Positions 18,501-30,208 of a stretch of DNA of 64,000 bases are shown here, one piece after another. The notes under the pieces are model-generated. The model was not told the DNA's origin. It did no database searches and worked only from the letters and a program-made list of their open reading frames with translations. Origin of the DNA: VAZQ01 sp963712565 (GTDB lineage Bacteria; Pseudomonadota; Alphaproteobacteria; Rhizobiales; Xanthobacteraceae); the NCBI GenBank assembly GCA_963712565.1, contig CAVQIP010000030.1:62001-126000 (forward strand). The letters are read 5' to 3'. Position 1 is the stretch's first letter. Every line of letters begins with the position of its first letter. A program made the position numbers and the translations under genes.

Positions 18501-19466
18501 TCACTGCGGCTCGAGGCCGGCGTCCTTGACGACCTGCTGCGCGGTCGCCCGATCCTTCTTGATGTCTTGCGCGAATTGTTCCGGCGTATTGATCGCCGGC
18601 ACCAGGCTGCGGGCGGTGAGATGCCGCTCGCGGAAGGCGGGGTCGTTGACGATGCTCGCCACCTCCTTGGCGAGCTTGTCGACGATCGGCTTGGGTGTGC
18701 CGGCCGGCACGAACAGCCCGTACCAGCTGCGCGAGGGCGTCCCGGCATAGCCGGTCTCGGCCAGCGTCGGCACGTTCGGGAAATTCGGCGACTTGATGTT
18801 GTTGACCATGACGAGCGGCGTCATCGTGCCGGCGCGAATTTGTCCGATGACGTTGCCTTCGCCGATGAGCGCGATCGGGGTCGATCCGCTCATCACCGCG
18901 TTGACCGCCTCGCCGCCGCCTTTGAACGGGACGCGCACCCAGTCCGCGTCCTTCTCCTTCTTGAGCGTCTCCATGTAAAGCGCGAGCGGGACAGAGGCGG
19001 TCACATAGTTCAGGGTGCCGGCCTTCGCCTTCGACAATGCGATCAGCTCGTCGATCGTCTTGACGTTGAGTTTCGAGTTCACCACCAGCGTCTGGATCAG
19101 GTGGTAGAGGTTCGTGACCGGCTGCAATCCCTTGTCGGGGTCGAACGGCATGTTCTTGAGCAGGAACTGGTTGTATGCAATCGGCTCGGCGTTGAGGATG
19201 CAGATGGTGTAGCCGTCCGGCGGCGCCTCGGTGCAGGCGCGCGCGCCGACGTTCTGCATGCCGCCCGGGCGATTTTCCACGACGATCGGCTGTCCCCAGC
19301 GTTTGAGCATCTCGTCGCCGAGCGCGCGCATGAAGATGTCGCTGATCCCGCCCGCGCTGGTGGTGGTCAGGGCCTTGATCGGACGCGTCGGATAGTCCTG
19401 AGCGAGCGACGGCGTCCCGCCCGCGATCACGGCGACCAGCCCGATCAGAGCGACGATGGGTTTCAT
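18501..19466 (-). CDS. Tripartite tricarboxylate transporter binding protein (TctC/Bug family), copy 3
   Basis: A 321-residue member that starts MKPIVALIGLVAVIAGGTPS (signal peptide) and continues DYPTRPIKALTTTSAGGISD. It has ENRPGGMQNVGARACTEAPP, FPNVPTLAETGYAG and the terminal DAGLEPQ. It is the first intact gene of the run. A 20-base gap separates it from the remnant of a fourth copy (19487-19575), and a 96-base gap from copy 2. Confidence 0.9.
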   Translation of the reverse strand: MKPIVALIGLVAVIAGGTPSLAQDYPTRPIKALTTTSAGGISDIFMRALGDEMLKRWGQPIVVENRPGGMQNVGARACTEAPPDGYTICILNAEPIAYNQFLLKNMPFDPDKGLQPVTNLYHLIQTLVVNSKLNVKTIDELIALSKAKAGTLNYVTASVPLALYMETLKKEKDADWVRVPFKGGGEAVNAVMSGSTPIALIGEGNVIGQIRAGTMTPLVMVNNIKSPNFPNVPTLAETGYAGTPSRSWYGLFVPAGTPKPIVDKLAKEVASIVNDPAFRERHLTARSLVPAINTPEQFAQDIKKDRATAQQVVKDAGLEPQ

Positions 19467-19486
19467 GCTTCCGTTCTCCGGTTATC

Positions 19487-19575
19487 TCATTGTGGCTGCA
19501 AGCCCGCATCCTTGAGGATGCGTAGGTACTCGGCCTGTGCTCGTGCCGAACAGCCTAGCATCTTGATCGCCGGCG
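19487..19575 (-). pseudogene. C-terminal remnant of a fourth TctC/Bug gene
   Basis: Read on the minus strand up to the stop at 19487, this short stretch encodes ARAQAEYLRILKDAGLQPQ. That is the typical last helix and end of a Bug protein and nearly matches the ends of the three intact copies (DAGLEPQ, EAGLQPQ). Upstream of it the frame no longer resembles the family. It is a relic, showing that the array was once longer. The upstream limit is approximate. Confidence 0.6.
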
Positions 19576-19624
19576 CGCGCGTTGGAAAGCGACGCGGGCC
19601 GCGATACGTGGTCTGCGCGCCGGT

Positions 19625-20545
19625 TCAGGTCGCGCCGAGGCGATAGCCGTCGGCGGTGAAACCGAACAGCCGTTGCACGCGGTAGTAGCGCGCGGAGCGC
19701 GGCTGCGTGATGCCCCACTGGTCCGATCGGCCGGGCGGAAATTTCCAGAACTCCGATCCGCGCGGCGCGTAGCTGTCGTCGACCTGCAGCACCTCGGCGG
19801 TGTATTCGATCGGCACCTCGTCCGGCCCGCAGAAATAGGCGAACACATTGTTGCCGGGGCCGTGGCGCCCCGGACCCCACTCGATCGGATAACCATTGTC
19901 CTTCATTCGCCCCATGCCGCGCATGACCGAGTCGAAGTCGGGCAGCTCGAAGGCGACGTGATTGAGCGTCGTGAGGCCGGTCTTCGCCAGCACGATCGAG
20001 CTGTGCTCGCTGCTGGCGCAATGCAGGAACCAGAGCGGAGCATTCTCGTCGATCTGACGAAAGCCGAGCGTCTCCGTGAAGAAGCGAAAGCTGGCGTCGA
20101 AGTCGCTGCTGTTGAGATTGACGTGGGCGATCCGGCACGGCCGGTCGGGCCGGGGCTCCGTGTCGGCGTGATCCGCGCATCCGCTCATGAACGCGAGGTT
20201 GCGGCCTTCCGGATCCCGGCAGCCGAAACCGTAGCCGCCGCCGTCGGCGGACAGTCGTGTCGGCTCGGTGAGGCCGCGGCAACCCGATGCCGCGACGGCG
20301 CGGTAGAGCGCGTCGACCCCTTCCCGCTCGGGGACATCGAATACGATGCGCAGCAGTGCGGGGCGGGGGCCGCGATGCAGCCCGAGAATGTGATGATACG
20401 CCGCGGTGCCGCGATAAAGCCGGGTGCCTTCGCGCGATTCGACCGGCCGCAGGCCCCAGACATTCTCGTAGAACCGCCCGGCCTCCTCGAAGTTCGTGGC
20501 GACGAGCTCAACGCTGCGCACACCGCGCACCAAGCATTGCGGCAT
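19625..20545 (-). CDS. Two-domain VOC protein, extradiol ring-cleavage dioxygenase-like
   Basis: A 306-residue vicinal-oxygen-chelate protein with two modules (about residues 8-120 and 137-260). The metal triad of type-I extradiol dioxygenases is visible in the second module as His141 (RIAHVNLNSSD), His196 (TLNHVAFEL) and Glu247 (VPIEYTAEV). It probably cleaves a catechol-type ring using Fe(II) or Mn(II); the substrate is unknown. It starts 4 bases after the end of the YqeY-like gene and is probably cotranscribed with it. Context with Bug proteins and a hydrolase is compatible with aromatic acid use. Confidence 0.85.
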   Translation of the reverse strand: MPQCLVRGVRSVELVATNFEEAGRFYENVWGLRPVESREGTRLYRGTAAYHHILGLHRGPRPALLRIVFDVPEREGVDALYRAVAASGCRGLTEPTRLSADGGGYGFGCRDPEGRNLAFMSGCADHADTEPRPDRPCRIAHVNLNSSDFDASFRFFTETLGFRQIDENAPLWFLHCASSEHSSIVLAKTGLTTLNHVAFELPDFDSVMRGMGRMKDNGYPIEWGPGRHGPGNNVFAYFCGPDEVPIEYTAEVLQVDDSYAPRGSEFWKFPPGRSDQWGITQPRSARYYRVQRLFGFTADGYRLGAT

Positions 20546-20549
20546 GTCG

Positions 20550-21005
20550 TTACCCCGCCAGCAGCCCCTTCACCAGTCCGCTCGCCTTGCCGAAATCCAT
20601 CTTACCGGCATAGCCCTGCCTGAGCGCGGCCATGACCTTGCCCATGTCCTTGATGCTCTGGGCGCCGGTCGCCTTGATGACCTCGTTGATCGCCGCCATT
20701 GCCTCGGCTTCCGACATCTGCCGGGGAAGATAGGCGCGGATGATCGCGATCTCGCCGCGCTCCTGATCGGCAAGCTCCTTGCGGCCGGCGTGGTCGTAGA
20801 TTTCGACCGCTTCCTGGCGCTGCTTGATCAGCTTCTGCAGCAGGCCGAGGAGATCATCGTCGGACAGCACCGGTTTGCCCTGCCCTTGCGCCTCAAGGTC
20901 GGCGTTCTTGAGCGCGGCATTGACCAGGCGCAGCGTCGACACCCGGCGCTCGTCGCGGGCTTTCATCGCGTCTTTGAGGGCGGAGTTGATCTCGTCGCGC
21001 AGCAC
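20550..21005 (-). CDS. GatB/YqeY domain protein
   Basis: A 151-residue YqeY-like protein: LRDEINSALKDAMKARDERR, ISTLRL-like VSTLRLVNAALKNADLEAQG, DDDLLGLLQKLIKQRQEAVE, then AYLPRQMSEAEAMAAINEVI and a terminal GLVKGLLAG. The domain is shared with the C-terminus of the amidotransferase subunit GatB and may bind tRNA-like targets. The GTG at 21005 is chosen because homology begins there and AAAGG lies upstream; longer upstream frames run into carA on the other strand. In Rhizobiales this gene usually stands between carA and dnaG, as it does here apart from the inserted genes. Confidence 0.88.
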   Translation of the reverse strand: MLRDEINSALKDAMKARDERRVSTLRLVNAALKNADLEAQGQGKPVLSDDDLLGLLQKLIKQRQEAVEIYDHAGRKELADQERGEIAIIRAYLPRQMSEAEAMAAINEVIKATGAQSIKDMGKVMAALRQGYAGKMDFGKASGLVKGLLAG

Positions 21006-21093
21006 GGCTATGGCCTTTCGCGAAATTGCGCGCAGCCCGCCGTGAGTCGACCGGACCCGCGACCGGCTGCGCCGCCCGAGATTTAGGCCTTCG

Positions 21094-22299
21094 ATGACCG
21101 GGAAACAACCGGCGGATACCCCTTCCGGCGACGCTTGGCTCGCGCCGAAGGCGACCGCGCTGCTGGTGCTCGCCGACGGCACCGTGCTGGAAGGCTTCGG
21201 CTTCGGCGCCACCGGCCACGCGGTGGGCGAGGTCTGCTTCAACACCGCCATGACCGGCTACCAGGAGATCCTCACCGATCCGTCCTATGCCGGGCAGATC
21301 ATCACCTTCACCTTCCCGCATATCGGCAATGTCGGCACCAACGAGGACGACATCGAGACCGTGAATATGGCGGCGACCCCGGGCGCGCGCGGCGTCGTGC
21401 TGCACACCGCGATCAGCCGACCGTCGAACTACCGCGCGACCCGCCACCTCGACCAATGGCTGAAGGCGCGCGGCATCATCGGGCTCGCCGGCATCGATAC
21501 CCGCGCGCTCACGAGCTTCATCCGCGTCAAGGGCATGCCCAACGCGGTGATCGCGCACGAACCGACCGGGAAGTTCGACCTCGCCGCGCTCAAGCGAGAG
21601 GCGCGGGAATGGCCGGGCCTGGTCGGCATGGACTTGGTGCCGATGGTGACGTCGGGCCAGCGTTTCACCTGGGACGAAACGCCGTGGGAATGGGGCAAAG
21701 GCTATGGCCGGCAAGAGCACCCCGAGTTCCACGTGGTCGCCATCGACTACGGCATCAAGCGCAACATTTTGCGCCAGCTCGCCGGCAAGGGCTGCAAGGT
21801 GACGGTGGTGCCGGCGCAGACCTCGGCCGAGGACATCGTCGCGCTCGCGCCCGACGGAGTCTTTCTCTCCAACGGCCCCGGCGACCCCGCCGCCACCGGC
21901 GAATACGCCGTACCCGTCATCCGCGACATCATCGACCGCGGCATCCCGACCTTCGGCATCTGTCTCGGCCACCAGATGCTCGGCATCGCCGTCGGCGCCC
22001 GGACGATGAAGATGCGCCAGGGACATCATGGCGCCAACCATCCGGTGAAGGACCTGGTCACCGGCAAGGTCGAGATCACCTCCATGAACCATGGCTTTAC
22101 CGTGGACGCCACGACCTTGCCGGCCGACGCCACCGAGACCCATGTGTCGCTGTTCGACGGCTCGAATTGCGGCATCGCGCTCAAGCACAAGCCGGTGTTC
22201 TCGGTGCAGTACCACCCGGAAGCATCCCCCGGCCCGCGCGACAGCCATTACCTGTTCGACCGATTTGTCGAGGTGATGCGCAAGTCTCGGCAAAAATGA
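21094..22299 (+). CDS. carA: Carbamoyl-phosphate synthase small subunit
   Basis: A 401-residue glutaminase subunit that hydrolyses glutamine and channels ammonia to CarB for arginine and pyrimidine synthesis. The N-terminal domain has VLEGFGFGATGHAVGEVCFN and TGYQEILTDPSYAGQI. The class I amidotransferase domain has FLSNGPGDP, the nucleophile Cys290 in FGICLGHQMLG, and the catalytic His and Glu in VQYHPEASPGP. It diverges from the yqeY-like gene with 88 bases between. Unlike in many bacteria, carB is not adjacent but lies 3.9 kb downstream. Confidence 0.97.
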   Translation: MTGKQPADTPSGDAWLAPKATALLVLADGTVLEGFGFGATGHAVGEVCFNTAMTGYQEILTDPSYAGQIITFTFPHIGNVGTNEDDIETVNMAATPGARGVVLHTAISRPSNYRATRHLDQWLKARGIIGLAGIDTRALTSFIRVKGMPNAVIAHEPTGKFDLAALKREAREWPGLVGMDLVPMVTSGQRFTWDETPWEWGKGYGRQEHPEFHVVAIDYGIKRNILRQLAGKGCKVTVVPAQTSAEDIVALAPDGVFLSNGPGDPAATGEYAVPVIRDIIDRGIPTFGICLGHQMLGIAVGARTMKMRQGHHGANHPVKDLVTGKVEITSMNHGFTVDATTLPADATETHVSLFDGSNCGIALKHKPVFSVQYHPEASPGPRDSHYLFDRFVEVMRKSRQK

Positions 22300-22351
22300 C
22301 GGCCGCGCGACCGTCGCGTGGGCAAAGCCTACCCTACTCTGCGTCAGCCCA

Positions 22352-23137
22352 TCAGGCCGCACGCAACATCGCGCGCACTTTCGGCCAGGGGTCCGGCTCA
22401 TTTGCGTAACGCTCATGGTCGGCTGCCGTCACCCAGTCCTCCAGCGCCAGCTTGAACGACGGCCGCTCCCGGATGCGCTGGTACCAGGCGGCGACGCCGG
22501 GCCGGTCATCCCACATGCGCGCGAGCTTGAGCTTGTCGAGACGCCAGACGTAAGGCGTCGCGGCCGCGTCGGCGAGCGACCAATCCGCTCCGGCCAAGTA
22601 CGGCCCGTGCCGCATCGCTGCTTCGATCCGATCGAGCAGTTTTTCCTGCTGGCGCAGCGCGTCCTTTACCGGCGCCGCGTCGAGCCCATGCGCCACCACT
22701 TGTCGCTTGATTTCGGAGCGTTTCGGATCGGGCGCCTTGGCGAGCTCGGCTTCCATATCCTGCGGCTTCATCCGGGCCAGGCTCGCACGATTTGCCGTCG
22801 CGAAGGTGATGGTCATGCAGGAGACATGCACGTATTCGTCCATCAACTTCTCCACCATGCGCGCTTGCGCGCGTTCGAGCGGATCGGACGGCGTGAGCGC
22901 CGCGCCGGCAAACGCCTCGTCGACGTAATGCATGATCACGGTCAATTCGATGATGACCCCGCCGTCGTGGACCAAGGTCGGGACGACGGCGTTGGGATTG
23001 AGCCGCATGTAGTCGGGATCGAACTGGTCGCCCCGCAGCGTCATCAGCCGGCTTTCGAACTCCAGGCCTTTCTCGGCCAGGGCGAGACGCGCCTTGATCG
23101 AACACACCGATGTCCTGCCATGGTAGAGCGTGAGCAC
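22352..23137 (-). CDS. Glutathione S-transferase family protein
   Basis: A 261-residue GST-fold protein. The thioredoxin-like N-domain is LTLYHGRTSVCSIKARLALA, with the cis-Pro region NPNAVVPTLVHDGGVIIEL. The helical C-domain includes GPYLAGADWSLADAAATPYV, a classical GST motif. The N-terminal Ser/Cys (TSVCS) could activate glutathione. The GTG at 23137 is preferred because GGGGAGGA lies 5-6 bases upstream; a GTG 12 codons earlier has no such site. It converges with carA. Confidence 0.88.
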   Translation of the reverse strand: MLTLYHGRTSVCSIKARLALAEKGLEFESRLMTLRGDQFDPDYMRLNPNAVVPTLVHDGGVIIELTVIMHYVDEAFAGAALTPSDPLERAQARMVEKLMDEYVHVSCMTITFATANRASLARMKPQDMEAELAKAPDPKRSEIKRQVVAHGLDAAPVKDALRQQEKLLDRIEAAMRHGPYLAGADWSLADAAATPYVWRLDKLKLARMWDDRPGVAAWYQRIRERPSFKLALEDWVTAADHERYANEPDPWPKVRAMLRAA

Positions 23138-23351
23138 GTCGTCCTCCCCAATTTCTCGAAGCTCGATCGCCACGAAGGATCGCGGAAGTTTTGCGACGAT
23201 CTTAGAGGCCGGGACTTTCGCCGGTCAATCGGACGGTCAAAGGCACGCTTCGGCATCAAATGTTGTGCGGTGTAGTTCGCCCCGGACTGGACAATTTGCG
23301 CCGACGAGCTTCAATCGACCGGCTCATTTTTCCGCGCCGGGAGGGCGTCCT

Positions 23352-23936
23352 GTGATTGCCAAGCAACGTCTCGATGGTCTCACCGACGCGGTGTTCGGCG
23401 TGGCGATGACCCTGCTCGTCATCGATCTGCGGCTGCCGGAGAGCTTTCATCCCCGCGATGCGGCCGAGCTCTGGCGCGCCATCGCCGACCTGTCGACGCA
23501 GTTCCTCGCCTACGCTATCAGCTTCTTCGTGCTCGCGCCGCGGTGGGTCGCGCTTGCCAAGCTCGCCGACCGGACCGAGCGGCTCGCCGACCGCTTCGTC
23601 GCCTGGTCGCTGGTTCATCTGTTCCTCGTCGCCTGCATTCCGTTCTCGACAATGCTGGTCGGGCGCTACGGCGAATTTGCTCCTGCGGTCTGGGTCTACG
23701 CCGCTAACACCATCCTCGCCGCGCTGGTGATGCTGCGTCTCGTCGGCCTCGCCGGCGCATCGACCGACGAGCGCGAGCACGCCGACTGGGTGGTCGGATT
23801 GCTCACCCTCATCCTGGTCGCGCTCCTCTCGGTCGGCATCAGCCTGGTGCGCCCGGGCGACGCGATGTGGGCCTACCTGCTGCTCGCCACCGCGCCGGCA
23901 TGGCAAAAACGGCTGGCGCGCAGGATGGCGCGCTGA
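23352..23936 (+). CDS. TMEM175-like (DUF1211) potassium-channel family protein
   Basis: A 194-residue membrane protein starting with KQRLDGLTDAVFGVAMTLLV. The R-x-x-F/L-(S/T)-D-A-V-F signature of the TMEM175/DUF1211 family is present with Thr in place of the usual Ser. The family has six transmembrane helices per copy and bacterial members form potassium-conducting channels. Further hydrophobic segments run through residues 45-70, 85-110, 110-135, 145-165 and 170-185. The GTG at 23352 has GGAGGG upstream. Confidence 0.8.
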   Translation: MIAKQRLDGLTDAVFGVAMTLLVIDLRLPESFHPRDAAELWRAIADLSTQFLAYAISFFVLAPRWVALAKLADRTERLADRFVAWSLVHLFLVACIPFSTMLVGRYGEFAPAVWVYAANTILAALVMLRLVGLAGASTDEREHADWVVGLLTLILVALLSVGISLVRPGDAMWAYLLLATAPAWQKRLARRMAR

Positions 23937-24057
23937 ATTCCGCGGCGGGGTGGTCGCCGGCGGGCGCATGCCACCGGCCGCCGAGCACGCTCTGGCGGGC
24001 GGCGACGGTTGCCCTATAGTCCGCCGGCCCGCGTCGGGCGAGCCGGGGATCGAACCG

Positions 24058-24750
24058 ATGGGCGGCTGGATCGCCTTCTGGGATTCCGAACATTCGATCT
24101 ACGTGAGTGCACGCCATCGCGACGTGCATTACCGCACCATCGCGCAGGACATCCGGGCGCATGTGGGCGCCGGCGCGGTCGTGCTCGACTATGGCTGCGG
24201 GGAGGCGCTCCACGCCGACCTCGTCGCCGCACCGGCGCGGCGGCTGATCCTGTGCGAGGCGGCGCCCGCGGTGCGTGCCGCGCTTGCCGTCCAATTCGCC
24301 GGCGATGCAAAGATCGAGGTGCGCGCGCCGGACGAAATTGCGGCGCTGCCCGCGGGATCGATCGACGTCGTGGTCTTGCATTCGGTCGCACAATATCTCT
24401 CGCCCAACGAGCTTGATGAACTTCTCATCCTGTTCCGCCGTCTCCTGAGCGCGAACGGCGTCTTCATCCTCGGCGACGTCGTCCCGCCGAATGTCTCGGC
24501 GGCGACCGACGCGGCCGCGCTCATCCGCTTCGCCGCGGCCAACGGCTTTCTCGGCGCCGTGCTCGTCGGTTTGGTGCGTATGGTCGTCGCATCCGACTAC
24601 TTGCGCCTGCGCTCGCGCCTCGGCCTGACGCGCTACGGCGAGGCGGCGATTATCGAGAAACTCCGCGCCGCCGGATTTTCGGCAACTCGCGCTACCGCCA
24701 ATATCGGCCATAACCCGGCGCGCATGACGTTCCTGGCGCGGCCCGCCTGA
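24058..24750 (+). CDS. Class I SAM-dependent methyltransferase
   Basis: A 230-residue methyltransferase. Motif I is VVLDYGCGEALHADL (about residues 41-55), the acidic end of strand 2 is ILCEAAP, and motif IV reads IDVVVLHSVAQYLSPNELDE. A partly hydrophobic C-terminal insert (AAANGFLGAVLVGLVRMVVA) could contact membranes, so a lipid or quinone substrate is possible but not shown. The ATG at 24058 marks the start of a family-like N-terminus (MGGWIAFWDSEHSIYVSARH). Confidence 0.83.
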   Translation: MGGWIAFWDSEHSIYVSARHRDVHYRTIAQDIRAHVGAGAVVLDYGCGEALHADLVAAPARRLILCEAAPAVRAALAVQFAGDAKIEVRAPDEIAALPAGSIDVVVLHSVAQYLSPNELDELLILFRRLLSANGVFILGDVVPPNVSAATDAAALIRFAAANGFLGAVLVGLVRMVVASDYLRLRSRLGLTRYGEAAIIEKLRAAGFSATRATANIGHNPARMTFLARPA

Positions 24751-24801
24751 CGAGATGCCCACGCAGCGGGGGGCCGCAGTGCGCATGCAGCGCCTGCGCT
24801 G

Positions 24802-25941
24802 CTACGTCACTGCCGCTCCGACCGTGTCCGCCATCACGGCGCCGCGGGCGCCGAGCGGCTTCTCCGGCCCGACCGTCGAATCGCTCGCGGTCTGATGCTC
24901 GATCTCGGAATTGAGCTCGGCGCCGACCAGCACCACGATGGTCGAAAGCCACATCCACATCATCAAGCCCACCACGGCGCCGAGCGCCCCGTAGGTGGCG
25001 TTGTAGTTGGCGAAATTGCCGAGGTACCAGGAGAACAGCGAGGACACCACCAGCCAGGCGAGCGCGGCGAAAACGCTGCCGACGGTGATCCAGCGCCACT
25101 TCACCAACCGGCGGCTCGGCCCGTAGCGGTAGAGCACGGCAAGCCCGAGGATGACGAGCACGAACATCAGCGGCCAGCGCAGATATCCGATGATCGGATG
25201 GTCGGAGCTGGTGAGACCGAATGCCGCCAACAGCAGCGGAAACACCACGACGAGCGCGATGGCGAGCCCCGTGCCGGCGATCGCGCAGATGGTAAAGAGC
25301 AGCGAAACCAGGTTGAGCCGGATGAGGCCGCGCTTCTCGTCTTCGTGGTAGATGATGTTGAGCGCGTCGAAGATCGCCTTCATGCCCGCATTGGCGCTCC
25401 ACAGCGCAATGCCGAGCCCCACGGCGAATCCCAAAGTGAGCTTGCCGTCGCTTTTGGCCGCGATGCGCGTGATCTCCTCGCCCAGCATGTCGAGCGAGCC
25501 GGCCGGCACCATGTCGGCGGCGATCGACAGGTGCTTGCCGATGGTGGCGGCATTGGCGAACAGCGCGTAGGACGAAACTCCGGCCGCAATGGCCGGAAAC
25601 AGGGCGACCAGCGAATAGAACACGACCCCGGCGGCGAGCGCCAATAGGCGGTTGTTCTGAATTTCCTGATAGGTGCGGGCAAGAATGTCCTTCCAGCCGC
25701 GCCAGGGGATCTGCAACGGCGCGCGGGCCCGGCGGCCGCGGCCGCGTTCGACGGCACGCGCCTGCTGCAAGGCCAGCGGCTCCTGCGCCGGCCTCGGGCG
25801 CAGCGGAACGTAGGCAGGTTCCGGCTGGCGCCGGTCCTCCCTAAGCTTGAGGGCGTAGATCACGCCGGCGGTCACCATGACCGAGGCGGCGAACCAGGAA
25901 ACCAGATTGTCAATCCGGGGGTGATCGAAGCGGCGGGGCAT
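24802..25941 (-). CDS. YihY/BrkB-family membrane protein
   Basis: A 379-residue inner-membrane protein of the YihY/virulence-factor BrkB family (formerly RbnH). Motifs: IPWRGWKDILARTYQEIQNN, LLALAAGVVFYSLVALFPAI and GALGAVVGLMMWMWLSTIVV, with six predicted membrane helices from about residue 105. It has an extra N-terminal membrane segment and a basic linker. The family function is unsettled. It diverges from carB. Confidence 0.88.
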   Translation of the reverse strand: MPRRFDHPRIDNLVSWFAASVMVTAGVIYALKLREDRRQPEPAYVPLRPRPAQEPLALQQARAVERGRGRRARAPLQIPWRGWKDILARTYQEIQNNRLLALAAGVVFYSLVALFPAIAAGVSSYALFANAATIGKHLSIAADMVPAGSLDMLGEEITRIAAKSDGKLTLGFAVGLGIALWSANAGMKAIFDALNIIYHEDEKRGLIRLNLVSLLFTICAIAGTGLAIALVVVFPLLLAAFGLTSSDHPIIGYLRWPLMFVLVILGLAVLYRYGPSRRLVKWRWITVGSVFAALAWLVVSSLFSWYLGNFANYNATYGALGAVVGLMMWMWLSTIVVLVGAELNSEIEHQTASDSTVGPEKPLGARGAVMADTVGAAVT

Positions 25942-26194
25942 GGCTAATTACCCGGGAACGGGCCGGCAGGGCCGGTCGTCAACGATCTGCCGCGCATTCA
26001 GTTTCATCCCCAACGGTACTGGCCGCGGACGAATAGCCTGTTGCCGGCGCCGGGGCCGGCCGCCCTTCCCAGCCCGGCGATTCTGGTCTAAAGAGCGCGC
26101 GCGCGCGAGGACGCAGCCTCTGCGCCGCTCGAAAGGACGCGCGAACGCGCGCCCTTTTTTTGTGCCGCGAGAGACCCAGATATCGCCGAGCGAC
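25942..26194 (+). promoter_or_regulatory. carB leader region
   Basis: 253 bases between the divergent YihY gene and carB. They contain an intrinsic-terminator-like hairpin close to the carB start (26132-26161, listed separately). The carB frame is open through this whole stretch and is rich in arginine codons, but no convincing leader-peptide start was found. Confidence 0.45.
26132..26161 (+). terminator. Terminator-like hairpin in the carB leader (possible attenuator)
   Basis: AAAGGACGCGCG (26132-26143) pairs with CGCGCGCCCTTT (26146-26157) with one mismatch, and the T run continues to 26161. It ends 33 bases before the carB ATG with no plus-strand gene upstream in the gap, so it would interrupt carB's own leader transcript. 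Confidence 0.6.
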
Positions 26195-29518
<3,324 letters not shown>

Positions 29519-29622
29519 CGGTACGTTTGGGACAGAGTTCTGGGTCGCGTGGCCGGACGAAACTTCGGCCCGCGATCGGAATTATTGTCTCTTGGCTGAA
29601 GTCGGAGGTTTGAAGGGAACAG

Positions 29623-30096
29623 ATGGACAAGATCCCGATGACAGCGGAGGGCTATTCGACGCTCGAGAACGAGCTCAAGCACCGCCAGCAGGTGGAGCGG
29701 CCACGCATCATCCAGCAGATTACCGACGCGCGCACGCACGGGGACCTGTCGGAGAATGCCGAATATCACGCCGCCAAGGAGTTGCAGTCGCACAACGAAG
29801 GCCGCATCGCCGAGCTCGAGGACAAGCTCGCGCGCGCCGAGGTCATCGACGTGTCCAAGCTCTCCGGTGACACCATCAAATTCGGCGCCACGGTGACGCT
29901 GCTCGACGAGGACACCGACAAGAAGCAGGTCTGGCAGATCGTCGGCGAACCCGAGGCCGACGCCAAGAAAGGCAAGATCTCGATCACCTCGCCGCTAGCG
30001 CGCGCGCTGATCGGCAAGGCCAAGGGCACGAGCGTCGAAGTGGTGACGCCGAGCGGCGCCAAGGCCTACGAAGTCAAGAAGATCGAATGGCGTTAG
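29623..30096 (+). CDS. greA: Transcription elongation factor GreA
   Basis: A 157-residue GreA that rescues backtracked RNA polymerase by stimulating transcript cleavage. The N-terminal coiled coil (residues 1-75) has GYSTLENELKHRQQVERPRI and the conserved acidic tip DARTHGDLSENAEYHAAKE. The C-terminal FKBP-like domain has GATVTLLDEDTDKKQVWQIV and ISITSPLARALIGKAKG. The length is standard. An AGGGA site precedes the ATG. It lies directly after carB, an arrangement common in Rhizobiales. Confidence 0.97.
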   Translation: MDKIPMTAEGYSTLENELKHRQQVERPRIIQQITDARTHGDLSENAEYHAAKELQSHNEGRIAELEDKLARAEVIDVSKLSGDTIKFGATVTLLDEDTDKKQVWQIVGEPEADAKKGKISITSPLARALIGKAKGTSVEVVTPSGAKAYEVKKIEWR

Positions 30097-30208
30097 CCGA
30101 CCGCTCCGGTCCGGCCTCGCACGGGATCTATCGGCGGTTCAAAGTCGCGGACTCGACTTGCCGACACAAGCCCGGGCCTGACGACAAACGTTCGGTTTCG
30201 GGACCGGC

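Noticed and set aside
17313..19646. 777-codon plus-strand frame opposite the Bug genes
   Set aside because: Covers three certain minus-strand genes and has only reverse-complement composition.
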